Part shown: piece by piece, positions 45,072 through 53,705 of the stretch | How the letters are laid out: every line of letters starts with the position of its first letter | How positions within the stretch are numbered: position 1 is the stretch's first letter | Assembly (NCBI RefSeq): GCF_900107115.1 | Contig: NZ_FNOS01000008.1 | Span: 1 to 60,244, forward strand | Source of the DNA: Salimicrobium album | GTDB taxonomy: Bacteria > Bacillota > Bacilli > Bacillales > Halobacillaceae | Length of the DNA: 60,244 nucleotides | Reading direction: 5' to 3' | Position numbers and translations under genes: made by a program | The notes under the pieces: model-generated | What the model saw: only the letters and a program-made list of their open reading frames with translations | Told to the model about the DNA's origin: nothing | Databases searched by the model: none

Positions 45072-45426
45072 AGGCATCCCCTATCGACGAACTTTTTATA
45101 AATAATCTTTTGTTCTTTTTAAAGAACAATAAAGGTTAAAAAAATACACTTCTTTTTATTCATTATTGAGAATAAAACAATAAGTGTTTCAGTTACTGAA
45201 CCTCCCCTTCTAATCATGCTCGTTGAAGTTAAAGGTAATGATTTTGATTTCTTACTAGAATTATACAACAGTACGTTGCAAAAAACCAGCTTTCGTTTTA
45301 AATAATGTTATTTTTTACCTTATTAAGAACAGACTGATTCCCTTCACCTAGGTGGAGCCTTCCCTGCAGCGCAGTCTATCGCGTTGCAGGAAGCGATTTT
45401 CAGTTTAACTGTACGAAATCGGTCTA

Positions 45427-46209
45427 TTACGTGAAGCCGATCTGATTCTTATTCGCTTTAATCCTTATCATCAGGTAAATAATTGTTCTGTATATTAAAT
45501 AATACATAGCCAGAATAGAATAAACGCTGTTCAAATCGATGACAAAAGCCACTATAACCAGAGAAAGATAATATAGAACCCTGAACTGATTTATTTCCTT
45601 GCACAAATGTTGTAACCATCTGAGGCGGAACTTTTTCCTCGAACCTTTTTCAATGAACCTCAGGATACCGATAGTAACAGTGTAAATCATTAAAACGGAA
45701 AATAGATCAGATACGAACAATACAGGAACGGCGGAATACCTCAGAATACTTAAAACCATAAATGTAATAAGAGCTGTTCTCCCTCTGACTCTATTATGGA
45801 TTCTGTATGTCAAATCAATCAGTAACAGGAAAGAACCGAGAATGAGCACCTGGTATCCCATCAGCCAGATTGCGACGAGGGAAATTAAAGCGATAATATA
45901 TTTTAATAAAACGATTCGTCTCAGATTTTCATCAAGTATGCTATATGATTCTTCGTCTAGTCTGAGGGTTGGGTTCTTCTCGAATTTCGTCGTTACTATG
46001 TCATTTTTTAAATAGCCGATTTCGTATATGCTGAACAATGCGACAAAACCTGAGAGAACAGCCAAAAGGTCAATACCCCTCTCAAAATGATATATAACGA
46101 AAAGAACTGGTATGAGGAATGTAGTAATATAAGATATTCTGTTCATCGTATCCTTCAGTCTAGTATACAAAGTGTAATAGAACGGTATCAATACTTTCCA
46201 CTCAACCAT
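45427..46209 (-). CDS. Polytopic membrane protein, UbiA-like
   Basis: A 260-residue protein with seven or eight helices. The segment FSIYEIGYLKNDIVTTKFEK followed by NPTLRL recalls membrane proteins of the UbiA prenyltransferase group found in polysaccharide loci, though the Asp-rich catalytic motifs are not clear. GGGGTGGGGTT precedes the ATG. It lies 350 bp upstream of the flippase on the same strand, perhaps as one surface-polymer unit. Function uncertain. Confidence 0.6.
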   Translation of the reverse strand: MVEWKVLIPFYYTLYTRLKDTMNRISYITTFLIPVLFVIYHFERGIDLLAVLSGFVALFSIYEIGYLKNDIVTTKFEKNPTLRLDEESYSILDENLRRIVLLKYIIALISLVAIWLMGYQVLILGSFLLLIDLTYRIHNRVRGRTALITFMVLSILRYSAVPVLFVSDLFSVLMIYTVTIGILRFIEKGSRKKFRLRWLQHLCKEINQFRVLYYLSLVIVAFVIDLNSVYSILAMYYLIYRTIIYLMIRIKANKNQIGFT

Positions 46210-46404
46210 AACCCCACCCCATCCTTCATAATATAATTACTATAAAACCGCCGTTTTCAACTTTCTCTCTCTAAAAGTCAGTTCATCCATTTTCCCGGAT
46301 TATAGATTCTGATAACGAAACATAAAATTGTGAGTAACTACAATAAATTATACACCAGCACAACATTAAAAGAAATATGTATTCTTTAAAAAGAATGAAA
46401 CATA

Positions 46405-46438
46405 AAAGAAAAGCGACACCCTACATATGGACATCGCT
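46405..46438 (-). terminator. Terminator downstream of the thioesterase
   Basis: AGCGACACCC (46412-46421) pairs with GGACATCGCT (46429-46438) using wobbles, and TTTTCTTTT follows on the minus strand. Confidence 0.65.
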
Positions 46439-46527
46439 TCAGAAATATTTAATTGATTTTCCTGATAAAGTCCCTCCAGATTTTTTGCAGCTCTGCATTA
46501 AAATATAGTCATTTTCCAACTCTTTTT

Positions 46528-46553
46528 TGCAGCAGTCTCAACCGATTGTTGTA
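46528..46553. repeat. Cassette-site motif, copy b (complete)
   Basis: Left arm TGCAGCAGT, spacer CTCAACCG, right arm ATTGTTGTA: the same 9-8-9 layout as copy a. It lies 15 bp beyond the thioesterase stop. Confidence 0.6.
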
Positions 46554-46568
46554 TTAATCACTATCTAT

Positions 46569-46994
46569 TCAAGACGAGGATGAAATAGACATAATTGTTC
46601 CTTGAGCAGTAGCACACATTTTTTCTTCACCTTCAGAATCCTGGGTGAACACATCACAGCGACAGACAGCTTGACGTTTCCCGGTGTATATAACGCTTGC
46701 TCGTGCAACTAATTTTTCACCGACAGCTGGTCTAACGTAGTTTATTTTATACTCTGATGTTAACACTTCCGGTCCTAAGACAGACGCTCCTACAAAGGTT
46801 AGTGCGTTATCAGCTGCGTAACTAATAACCCCGCCGTGCACAAATCTGTGCTGCTGTAATAAGTCATCTTTTATCGGAATTTCCAATAGAACTTTTCCAG
46901 GTGCGAACTCTGTAAGTTCTGCACCAATAAGCTGACTAAAAGACTGTGCTTCCAAAGCCTGCTTTCCTGTCTCGAAAAACTTATTATCACTCAT
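46569..46994 (-). CDS. PaaI-type hotdog thioesterase
   Basis: A 141-residue single hotdog-domain protein. HRFVHGGVISYAADNALTFV carries the HGG motif and the helix with the catalytic acidic residue, and YKINYVRPAVGEKLVARA is the conserved strand pair. It should hydrolyse an acyl-CoA; the acyl group is unknown. AGGGATGAATAA before the ATG. The gene is bracketed closely by a decayed site on its 5' side and copy b on its 3' side. Confidence 0.9.
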   Translation of the reverse strand: MSDNKFFETGKQALEAQSFSQLIGAELTEFAPGKVLLEIPIKDDLLQQHRFVHGGVISYAADNALTFVGASVLGPEVLTSEYKINYVRPAVGEKLVARASVIYTGKRQAVCRCDVFTQDSEGEEKMCATAQGTIMSISSSS

Positions 46995-47016
46995 TTATTC
47001 ATCCCTCCAAACATTC

Positions 47017-47042
47017 CAGTGCTATTTTTCCTAATGATTCCA
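47017..47042. repeat. Cassette-site motif, copy i (decayed)
   Basis: Identified by position. It is followed by CATTGTTACCTTCCAGC, matching CATTATTACCATCCAGC next to copy c. The right arm ATGATTCCA keeps 5 of 9 bases. Confidence 0.35.
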
Positions 47043-47049
47043 TTGTTAC

Positions 47050-47232
47050 CTTCCAGCTGGACACTGCCATTATATCAAACGTTTTTGTCTTCATTTCAAA
47101 GCCGCAGGTTGAAATATAAGAATAACATTCTTTAAGGGAAGGAAATGCTTGGCCCGTTTCTTCTTCTATAACTTCATACAGCCGGAAGCATTACAGGAGA
47201 CTTCTGTTTACTCATCAAGATGATAACCAGTT
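47050..47232 (-). pseudogene. 3' relic of the MSQSNIYDF small-protein family
   Basis: Minus-strand blocks TATGAAGTTATAGAAGAAGA, CAAGCATTTCCTTCC and TATTCTTATATTTCAACCTG match codons for LYEVIAEETEQAFSSLEDCYS. The first third of the gene is missing. It is followed by the same roughly 60-bp tail as the other copies. Confidence 0.7.
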
Positions 47233-47260
47233 CCTTTACTTTATCTCTTCCTATTTTAAT

Positions 47261-47288
47261 AAAAAAGAGGGTGCCTTCATAGCAACCC
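47261..47288 (-). terminator. Terminator of the HAD gene
   Basis: GGGTGCC (47269-47275) faces GCAACCC (47282-47288) with a few mismatches; the minus strand ends TTTTTT. Confidence 0.55.
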
Positions 47289-47314
47289 CTAAGCCTTTAA
47301 ACAAATGGTTCTAT

Positions 47315-48016
47315 TCAGCACTCGCGCCCGATTGTTGAACTGATTTCTACCTTCCCAGTTAAATTTCCAATAATTAATGGCAGTTCTTTCAAGTCATTAA
47401 CAATGAAATCTGCCTCAGCATCTTCCGACTGGATATCTTTTTTCCAAATCCCTTGCATCCCGATAATTTGAGAAGCCTTTACATCGTTTTCAGGATGATC
47501 TCCAACAAATATACTCTGTTCAGGTGATACATTAAGTTTTTCTAAAGCCCTTTGAAAAATCTCAGGAGCTGGTTTTTTTATTCCTTCCCATTCAGATACC
47601 AGAATCACATCAAAGTATTGCTCAATACCTAACGCTTTAATATTATCCATCTGAAATTGCCCATAACCGTTAGTAATTATGCCTAAAAGGAAATTGCTGC
47701 TTTTTAGTTCCTCTAAGACCTTAATTAGATTATCAAAGGGGACACAATTAAATCTGAAATTTTCGATATAATCTTTTAATAATTCCTCCCAAGTTATCTT
47801 TGAAATCTCAAATTCCTGGATTAATTGCTGATACACCTTGTCTTTCCAAACATATCCACGCCTGTCGAGATCAATAAATCTTGCGACGTATTGATCTTTC
47901 GTTACATGACCAACACATCTTTTTAGTCGTTCATATTGATTGTTTACGAATCCTTTTAACGATTCATCTCGATTTAACAAAGTTCCGTCTAAATCAAATA
48001 GGACGGCCTTTATCAT
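47315..48016 (-). CDS. HAD-superfamily phosphatase
   Basis: Cytoplasmic hydrolase of 233 residues with all HAD motifs: FDLDGTLLN (nucleophile Asp8), GIITNGYGQFQ (motif II Thr), KKPAPEIF (motif III Lys) and FVGDHPENDVKAS (motif IV Asp). The helical cap type fits the YjjG/phosphoglycolate-phosphatase branch; the substrate is not known. GGGGGTAGAGGAA precedes the ATG. It lies 30 bp downstream of site copy c. Confidence 0.9.
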   Translation of the reverse strand: MIKAVLFDLDGTLLNRDESLKGFVNNQYERLKRCVGHVTKDQYVARFIDLDRRGYVWKDKVYQQLIQEFEISKITWEELLKDYIENFRFNCVPFDNLIKVLEELKSSNFLLGIITNGYGQFQMDNIKALGIEQYFDVILVSEWEGIKKPAPEIFQRALEKLNVSPEQSIFVGDHPENDVKASQIIGMQGIWKKDIQSEDAEADFIVNDLKELPLIIGNLTGKVEISSTIGREC

Positions 48017-48046
48017 TTCCTCTACCCCCTTTACGCACCTAATTTA

Positions 48047-48072
48047 TTTAACTAAATGGCCCATTTGTTGCA
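48047..48072. repeat. Cassette-site motif, copy c
   Basis: Left arm TTTAACTAA (diverged), spacer ATGGCCCA, right arm TTTGTTGCA (consensus). Positioned between the HAD gene start and a small-protein relic. Confidence 0.6.
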
Positions 48073-48099
48073 TTATTACCATCCAGCTAAGCAATACAA

Positions 48100-48325
48100 C
48101 TATATCAAACGCTTTTGCCTTCACTTCAAAACCGCTGGTTGAAATATAAGAATAACATTCTTTAAGGGAAAAAATGCTTGGTCCGTTTCTTCTGCTATAA
48201 TTTCATATAGCTCATGAACGCTACAGTGAATTTCTGTTTACTCATCAAGATAGTGGTTAGTCCCTGTTTGTAACGATTGGAGGTCTTGATGCAAAAGAAC
48301 TTAGTCAACATTTAGAAAATCAAAC
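48100..48325 (-). pseudogene. Nearly full-length relic of the MSQSNIYDF small-protein family
   Basis: The minus strand retains TTTTCTAAATGTTGAC, CTCCAATCGTTACAAAC, AGAAATTCACTGTAGCGTTC, TATGAAATTATAGCAGAAGA and the C-terminal GGTTTTGAAGTGAAG. Several small insertions break the frame. Its 5' end runs directly into a decayed P450 tail. Confidence 0.75.
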
Positions 48326-48330
48326 TATTC

Positions 48331-48425
48331 CCCTGCCTGCAGCTGAACACGAATGACTCTGATCTCGAGTGGCGTACCGGGATATTTGTACGTGGATTTA
48401 CGGAACCTTCTCTCCACTTGAAGTA
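48331..48425 (+). pseudogene. Decayed duplicate of the P450 C-terminus
   Basis: GATCTCGAGTGGCGTACCGG and CTTGAAGTAAACTG match the end of the intact P450 gene (40140-40235). The residual frame SDLEWRTGIFVRGF aligns with SDLEWRPGILMRGL, including the shared stop. The rest of the gene is absent. Confidence 0.8.
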
Positions 48426-48455
48426 AACTGCATTAGCATTACTTATATATAGAAG

Positions 48456-48495
48456 AAAGGGCTGTCGGCAAAATTCAGCCGACAGCCCTTTTATA
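48456..48495. terminator. Terminator shared by the P450 relic and the sorbitol operon
   Basis: AAAGGGCTGTCGGC (48456-48469) pairs perfectly with GCCGACAGCCCTTT (48478-48491). T-rich sequence lies on both sides, so it ends the minus-strand sorbitol operon and once served the P450 copy. Confidence 0.85.
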
Positions 48496-48528
48496 ATAGT
48501 TTCTGCTTCTAAATTCTCCAGTCACTAT

Positions 48529-49182
48529 CTAATTATCACTTTTCTGCTGATTTCGCATAAAACCTTCTATAGCGTCATCCGTTCCTTCATGATGTACAAA
48601 TGCGTGCATTAATTCTGGAGGAATTGTTACCACGGAAGCTCCAGCAAGAATGGCGTCTTCAACTTGCTTTGTATTTTTAAAACTGGCAGCCAAAACTTCG
48701 GTAGAAAGTCCTTCTCGTTGCAAAATCTCTTTGGTACTTCTGATCATCTCTGTGCCGTCCCCATTGTAATTATCGATACGATTTACATACGGAGCTATGT
48801 AATCAGCTCCTGCTAATGCAGCGAATACTGCTTGTTTTGTAGTAAAAACCGCAGTAGCTGTCGTCCGCAAACCTTGGTTATTCAAAATTCGCATAGCCTT
48901 GTATCCCTCTATAGAAACAGGGATTTTAATAAACGTTTTTTCCCCGAACTTTTCTATAAGCTGATACGACTCCTGTACGATAGCATCGGCATCATGTCGT
49001 GTCACTTGAATATGAAATTCATCATTTTTGTCTAAAGCGCTATAAATCGACTGTAGTAATGTTTCAGGAGCTCCCACTTCTTTAGCTAAAATAGAAGGGT
49101 TAGTTGTTACTCCTTGAATCGGATAAGTAGACTGCAGGTTGCGTATATCCTCAATGTTAGCAGAATCTATAAGTATTTTCAT
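48529..49182 (-). CDS. Transaldolase / fructose-6-phosphate aldolase-like protein
   Basis: A 217-residue single-domain aldolase of the TalC/FSA type: ILIDSANIEDI at the N-terminus, the GVTTNPSILAKE loop (about 25-36), TFIKIPVSIEG with the Schiff-base Lys (about 86) and the late VTIPPELMHAFVHHEGTD. It is the last gene of the sorbitol operon. There it could process fructose-6-phosphate, the product of sorbitol-6-phosphate oxidation, either as an aldolase or as a transaldolase. Which activity holds cannot be read reliably. Confidence 0.88.
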   Translation of the reverse strand: MKILIDSANIEDIRNLQSTYPIQGVTTNPSILAKEVGAPETLLQSIYSALDKNDEFHIQVTRHDADAIVQESYQLIEKFGEKTFIKIPVSIEGYKAMRILNNQGLRTTATAVFTTKQAVFAALAGADYIAPYVNRIDNYNGDGTEMIRSTKEILQREGLSTEVLAASFKNTKQVEDAILAGASVVTIPPELMHAFVHHEGTDDAIEGFMRNQQKSDN

Positions 49183-49194
49183 ATGAGTTCCTCC

Positions 49195-49971
49195 TTAGTG
49201 CATGACTTGACCGCCCGTTACATTAATTGACTGACCCGTCATGTAAGAGGCTTGATCCGAGGCGTAAAATACTACAGCGTTGGCTACGTCTTCGTAGGAA
49301 CAGCCACGTTTCATTGGTACTTTATCCATATATACCTGCTCCACTTCGTCTTCACGAATATTCAATTTTTTTGCATACGAAGGAATTAGACTTTGAAACA
49401 TTGGAGACTCCAAAAGGTTTCCTGGCATCACACTATTCACGCGCACTCCATGTTCAGCCAAATCAAGGGCCAGACTTTGAGTTAAGCCTACGCCACCAAA
49501 CTTGGAGGACGAGTAGCCTGCGTTGTGTTTACTTCCTACCTTCCCTGACTTAGAATTAATTTGAATAATACTTCCCTCTTCCTGTTCAATCATGACGTGA
49601 GAAACTTCCCGAGCGCACAAGAAATAACCAGTTAAATTGACATTCATCATCGAATTCCAATCGGCCAGTTCAAAATCTGTAATCTTCGTGCTTCTGGCAA
49701 CCCCTGCGTTGTATACCAGCAAATCAACTCGTCCGAAAGTTTCTGTAGTTTTGTTCACCATGTCTTTTACACTTTTCTCATCGGTTACATCTACAAATAC
49801 TCCAAGTGCTTCAGCTTTTTCTTCTTTATTAATATCATTCGCAACTGTCTCTGCATTCTCTTTATTAATATCCGCTACGATAACTTTATAGTCTTCCCTA
49901 GCAAGACGATAACATAAATGCTCACCCAGATTCTGTCCGCCTCCTGCTACAATCGCTACTTTTTTACTCAT
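49195..49971 (-). CDS. srlD: Sorbitol-6-phosphate 2-dehydrogenase
   Basis: SDR enzyme of 258 residues that oxidises sorbitol-6-phosphate to fructose-6-phosphate with NAD. The cofactor loop is the variant VAGGGQNLGEHLCYRLA (8-24), as in SrlD. The catalytic residues lie in IQINSKSGKVGSKHNAGYSSSKFG. The substrate assignment is supported by position directly after the sorbitol PTS genes. AAGGAGGAAGTAAA precedes the ATG. Confidence 0.93.
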   Translation of the reverse strand: MSKKVAIVAGGGQNLGEHLCYRLAREDYKVIVADINKENAETVANDINKEEKAEALGVFVDVTDEKSVKDMVNKTTETFGRVDLLVYNAGVARSTKITDFELADWNSMMNVNLTGYFLCAREVSHVMIEQEEGSIIQINSKSGKVGSKHNAGYSSSKFGGVGLTQSLALDLAEHGVRVNSVMPGNLLESPMFQSLIPSYAKKLNIREDEVEQVYMDKVPMKRGCSYEDVANAVVFYASDQASYMTGQSINVTGGQVMH

Positions 49972-49983
49972 TTTACTTCCTCC

Positions 49984-50349
49984 TTATGTTCGAGCAACTT
50001 CTAGTGTTTGACCTAATTGAATTTCTGGTACTTCTGAGTTCTCAAGATATAGGGTTCCTGGAAGCTCAGCTTCCTGAGCTCCATCAAATTTCAAAGTGAT
50101 ATGCCCAAGATTTTGCAGATTCTCATTAACAGAACTTCCAACTGCGGTTATAAGAAACTCGTTGTCATCAATTTTAAATACGTCACCCGGCTGAATATTC
50201 TCATATAAATTATTTTCCTCATGAATTACACAGAACTCAGCCAATTCAGCAGGGGCTCCCCCTTTAAACAATACAATCATCTTCTCGGAATAGAACTCAG
50301 TTACGGATTCACCCAATTCTGTAACTATAGTTTTATAAATTTGTGTCAT
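49984..50349 (-). CDS. srlB: PTS glucitol/sorbitol-specific EIIA
   Basis: A 121-residue cytoplasmic phosphocarrier of the glucitol PTS family. FKGGAPAELAEFCVIHEENN holds the conserved His near residue 43, the likely phosphorylation site, and GHITLKFDGAQEAELPGTLY is the C-terminal family block. Accepts phosphate from HPr and hands it to SrlE. 18 bp separate it from srlE. Confidence 0.93.
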   Translation of the reverse strand: MTQIYKTIVTELGESVTEFYSEKMIVLFKGGAPAELAEFCVIHEENNLYENIQPGDVFKIDDNEFLITAVGSSVNENLQNLGHITLKFDGAQEAELPGTLYLENSEVPEIQLGQTLEVART

Positions 50350-50367
50350 TTTTTTCTCCTCCTGTCT

Positions 50368-51402
50368 TTATGATTCATACATACCGAAACTTGCGAGCCA
50401 TGCTACAAAAACGGTAGGTGGGCCAGTCAAAAATCTTCCGTACAGTACAGCTGGCACACCAACTTCTACTGTTTCCGGCTCCGCTTCCGCGAGCCCAAGC
50501 CCTACCGGTACGAAATCTGCAGCTGCTTGCGAGTTAATGGCAAACACAGCCGGAAGTGCAAACTGCGGTGGGATGTTACCTCTTCCTATTTCTACACCTA
50601 TTAAACTACCAATCACTTGAGCAATTACAGCTCCAGGGCCGAGAAATGGAGATAATAATGGGAATGATACTATAGCTGACAAGAGGATCAGTCCCCACAC
50701 ACTCCCAGCAAGAGGAGAGAGTATATCAGCAAACACATCACCAATCCCCGTTTCCAGTATCAATCCTATCAACATGGCTACAAATGCCATAAAAGGTAGG
50801 ATCGTTTTGATTACTGTATCGATAGCGTCTCTCCCTGCTTGATATAAAACGCCAACAATATTCCCCATGAACACGCCAATCTTAGTCATAAGATTTTCTG
50901 ACGACTGTTCACTTACTTTTTTAGAAGTATCATACGAACCTTTCTCAGGCTGCTCTTCCGCTTCCTTATTCGTTCGTTCAGTAGTCTCTTCTGGTTCATA
51001 AGAGTCAGATTGTTTTTCTTCGCCTTCTACTACAGTTATATTACTTTCTTTTACACCTGAGACGTATATGTCTTCTTTAATATAGCTCGCCATCGGTCCG
51101 CTCTGTCCTGTAGGCTTCACATTGATGGTAGGGATCCTTTTTTTCGGATAAAGGCCTGCTCTTAAAGTGCCTCCACAATCTATGATGACACAGGCCATCT
51201 CTTCTTCCGGCACAGATGTTTTGAAGCCGTTGACGATTTCTGCTCCTGTTAAATCAGCGATGGTTTGAGCCACTGGAGAAATCGGACCACCAGTTATATT
51301 CACCACTTTATTTTTTGTCTCATCCGGTGTAATTGTTAAAGGACCACCAAAACCTCCTGCACCTTTTTCAATCTTTACAGATTTATATTTTGCATCAGGC
51401 AT
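50368..51402 (-). CDS. srlE: PTS glucitol/sorbitol-specific EIIBC
   Basis: A 344-residue membrane protein: N-terminal EIIB domain (about 1-120) with the phosphorylated Cys in [15 protein letters not shown] (about residue 70), a charged linker rich in Glu, and a C-terminal EIIC part with four or five helices. ATG 51402 follows GGAGGAAAAAGCTC and overlaps the srlA stop by 8 nt; the frame extends 10 codons upstream without support. Forms the channel with SrlA. Confidence 0.94.
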   Translation of the reverse strand: MPDAKYKSVKIEKGAGGFGGPLTITPDETKNKVVNITGGPISPVAQTIADLTGAEIVNGFKTSVPEEEMACVIIDCGGTLRAGLYPKKRIPTINVKPTGQSGPMASYIKEDIYVSGVKESNITVVEGEEKQSDSYEPEETTERTNKEAEEQPEKGSYDTSKKVSEQSSENLMTKIGVFMGNIVGVLYQAGRDAIDTVIKTILPFMAFVAMLIGLILETGIGDVFADILSPLAGSVWGLILLSAIVSFPLLSPFLGPGAVIAQVIGSLIGVEIGRGNIPPQFALPAVFAINSQAAADFVPVGLGLAEAEPETVEVGVPAVLYGRFLTGPPTVFVAWLASFGMYES

Positions 51403-51967
51403 GAGCTTTTTCCTCCTTAGCAACAGTATCAAGGGTAGATTTCAGTTTCGTCCCCTGCTGTTTTTCTACGTACTTCACACAAATATCCGTGACCCATCCC
51501 CGGATCATGTTCATAACAAGTCCTACAAGAAAATATCTTAGGGCCAAGTCTGCGTTTGAAAAACCAAGCTGTTCTATACCAGCTGCCACACCTAGGAAAA
51601 CGAATAATTCAGCCGGGTTAACGTGCGGAAATAATCCATTCATCGAGTGAGTAGAATAACTGGCTGAAGCATAGTAGCCCGGTTTATATTTCTCAGGAAG
51701 AAATCGTCCCAGAGATAAAGTCATTGGATTCAACAGGAAAAACGTACCGATAACCGGTAACACTAAATATCTTGTAAAAATATTTCCGGCTGATTTCATA
51801 GCCAACTTCTCTATTCTCTCTTGTCCCACGAATGCTACTATAGCGTTCATTGCAACCAGCAACATAATTAATAAGGGAACGATATCCTGTACAAAACCTA
51901 CAAAGGTTTCTCCACCACGTTCAAACAATCCTATAAAACCTTCAGCTAAGCTAATAAGAAAATCCAT
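51395..51967 (-). CDS. srlA: PTS glucitol/sorbitol-specific EIIC2
   Basis: Membrane subunit of about 190 residues, with the family blocks [20 protein letters not shown] and [23 protein letters not shown] 51967 is preferred to the TTG at 51973 that overlaps the upstream stop; both are readable from GAGGTGAATAA. With SrlE it transports and phosphorylates sorbitol. Confidence 0.94.
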   Translation of the reverse strand: MDFLISLAEGFIGLFERGGETFVGFVQDIVPLLIMLLVAMNAIVAFVGQERIEKLAMKSAGNIFTRYLVLPVIGTFFLLNPMTLSLGRFLPEKYKPGYYASASYSTHSMNGLFPHVNPAELFVFLGVAAGIEQLGFSNADLALRYFLVGLVMNMIRGWVTDICVKYVEKQQGTKLKSTLDTVAKEEKAHA

Positions 51968-51969
51968 GA

Positions 51970-52416
51970 TCAATTATTCACCTCACCTTTCTTTTTAAAT
52001 AAACCAGTAATTTTTTGAAATATACTTGTGGGTTGGGCTGGTTCTCCTCCTGCCTGCACTACTTTGTATACGTGTTGAGCATCTTTCAATGCTTTCCATG
52101 TAAACTTATCCAGCTTAGGAACACTCCCCTCTTCCAATTTAAGTAAATGCTTTCCGTTCAAAGCATCCATTTTCTTAAAACGGGCGAATACAGTCGTCCC
52201 TTGCATTTTACGTACTTCCTGGATAACCGCCTGACGATCAATACGTATTAATAGTACGACACCGTTCGTAATCAGGCCTTTTGCTCTGCCAATAGCTACT
52301 CGGTTCTGCGACTTCATTTCTCCATAATTCTTATTAAAGTTCTTTACTTGCCAGTAACCAAAAAATGTCTGAACGATGAACATAACAGCTATAACAGCCA
52401 GGATTAAGAAAATCAT
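51970..52416 (-). CDS. Glucitol operon activator (GutM-like)
   Basis: A 148-residue protein with one N-terminal transmembrane helix ([20 protein letters not shown]) and the conserved GAM/GutM block [18 protein letters not shown]. GutM proteins modulate expression of sorbitol genes. The start overlaps the regulator stop by 4 nt (ATGA). The order regulator-activator-srlA-srlE-srlB-srlD is the common Firmicutes sorbitol layout. Confidence 0.9.
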   Translation of the reverse strand: MIFLILAVIAVMFIVQTFFGYWQVKNFNKNYGEMKSQNRVAIGRAKGLITNGVVLLIRIDRQAVIQEVRKMQGTTVFARFKKMDALNGKHLLKLEEGSVPKLDKFTWKALKDAQHVYKVVQAGGEPAQPTSIFQKITGLFKKKGEVNN

Positions 52417-53384
52417 TGAACTACATCCCTTTCTTCACCAATAAATGCCAGAATAGCTTCAGCCGTAGTATCGTTGGTAACAAGGTGAGTAAGAAACCCT
52501 CCGCGCAGTGCTCCAACAATCGATTCTGTCTTTTCTCTTGATTCCGCTACTCCGATAGTAGAAGGTACATTCTTCAACGTATCAAGCTCTACAGCAACCG
52601 TTCGGTTATTTAAATCTCCTGCAATTTCATTACCTTGAATATCGTAAAATCTGGAACATATATCTCCTACTGCATGCTGACTTTCTAAGTTTTTATAATC
52701 CTCTTCTCCTAAAAATCCTGAAAAGACTAAATTAGAGGAACTTACAGGGGCTCCAATACCAACGACAGCTACCGATAATTGCCCCCATAAAGAAAGAATG
52801 TCCTGAAAATATGAAGAATTCACTATTTCTTTTTTACCCTGAACAGATGGGACTACAGCGGCAGCATCTATGAATGTAGAGTGACCTTCGTAAGCTTTGG
52901 CATACGTGTATACAATCGCATTTACATGATGCTCTACCGGCATTTTCCCAGGCCCACCGACGAGGGGGACGAAGGTGACGTCTCTTTTCTTCGTTCCTTC
53001 CAATGCATCCACCATACTTCCTATCGTGCTTCCCCAGGCAAAACCAACGGTGTCTCCATTTTTCATAACTTTATCTAATAGTTGAACAGCTGCTTTCCCC
53101 ACTGCTTCTTTTCTTTCTGTGGTGCTTTTTTTCTCGTCAGTCGGAACCACAATGACATCTTCCAGATTAAATAATTCGGAAAGCCTTTCTTCAAAAGCTA
53201 TTTGTTTTCTGTAATCCCCTTTTACAGTAATCTGCACTACACCTTCGTCCCTGGCTTTTTGTAGAAGCCTCGTTACCGAAGTTCGGTAGACTCCTATCGT
53301 GTTAGCGATTTCATTTTGAGTCAAATTCTCTTCGTAGTACATCTTAGCGACCTTAATAAGCTTTCTCTCTTCATTCCAGTTCAA
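52413..53384 (-). CDS. SorC/DeoR-type sugar-binding regulator of the sorbitol operon
   Basis: A transcription factor of about 323 residues: N-terminal helix-turn-helix (LTQNEIANTIGVYRTSVTRL) and a C-terminal SorC sugar-phosphate binding domain (VGFAWGSTIGSMVDAL, VPLVGGPG, VGIGAP). An ATG at 53411 is in frame, but it lies inside the perfect palindrome that is the likely operator. TTG 53384, 8 nt after GGAAGG, is the better start. First gene of the sorbitol operon and probably its local regulator, sensing sorbitol-6-phosphate. Confidence 0.88.
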   Translation of the reverse strand: MNWNEERKLIKVAKMYYEENLTQNEIANTIGVYRTSVTRLLQKARDEGVVQITVKGDYRKQIAFEERLSELFNLEDVIVVPTDEKKSTTERKEAVGKAAVQLLDKVMKNGDTVGFAWGSTIGSMVDALEGTKKRDVTFVPLVGGPGKMPVEHHVNAIVYTYAKAYEGHSTFIDAAAVVPSVQGKKEIVNSSYFQDILSLWGQLSVAVVGIGAPVSSSNLVFSGFLGEEDYKNLESQHAVGDICSRFYDIQGNEIAGDLNNRTVAVELDTLKNVPSTIGVAESREKTESIVGALRGGFLTHLVTNDTTAEAILAFIGEERDVVQ

Positions 53385-53402
53385 TCTGTTCACCTTCCGT
53401 CT

Positions 53403-53420
53403 TTTGCACATATGTGCAAA
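53403..53420. promoter_or_regulatory. Operator O1 of the sorbitol operon
   Basis: TTTGCACATATGTGCAAA is a perfect 18-bp palindrome just upstream of the regulator gene start. Confidence 0.8.
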
Positions 53421-53450
53421 TAAATAACAATTGTGCTGTTGTTAAATACT

Positions 53451-53480
53451 ATAGTAAAGGAGAAATGAAAGCGCCGTCAA
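53451..53480 (-). promoter_or_regulatory. Sorbitol operon promoter with overlapping cre
   Basis: TTGACG (53480-53475) and TACTAT (53456-53451) lie 18 bp apart on the minus strand. A cre-like TGAAAGCGCCGTCA (53466-53479, 12 of 14 consensus positions) covers the -35, which would allow CcpA repression by preferred sugars. Confidence 0.65.
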
Positions 53481-53516
53481 TTAAATTCAAAAGAAAAACA
53501 AATTCTGTTCAATTAG

Positions 53517-53530
53517 TGCACATATGTGCA
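53517..53530. promoter_or_regulatory. Operator O2 of the sorbitol operon
   Basis: TGCACATATGTGCA repeats the core of O1 exactly. The centres are 112 bp apart and flank the promoter, an arrangement suited to looping. Confidence 0.78.
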
Positions 53531-53673
53531 AATAGCGAGTATTAATTTAACAATAAGAGGCAAAAAATAAGATAGCGAACCCGTAAACAGACGACAGTTT
53601 TAATTTGAATAAATCTAAAAAAACCGATGCCAGTGGATCTTTTTTTTAAGCGACATGTTCTCTTCACCTTCCC

Positions 53674-53701
53674 ATAAAAAAAGAGCAGCCGAAGTGGCTG
53701 C
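53674..53701 (-). terminator. Terminator of small-gene family B, copy 2
   Basis: GCAGCC (53685-53690) and GGCTGC (53696-53701) with GAAGT loop and minus-strand T-run, the same as at 41108. Confidence 0.8.
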
Positions 53702-53705
53702 CCTT

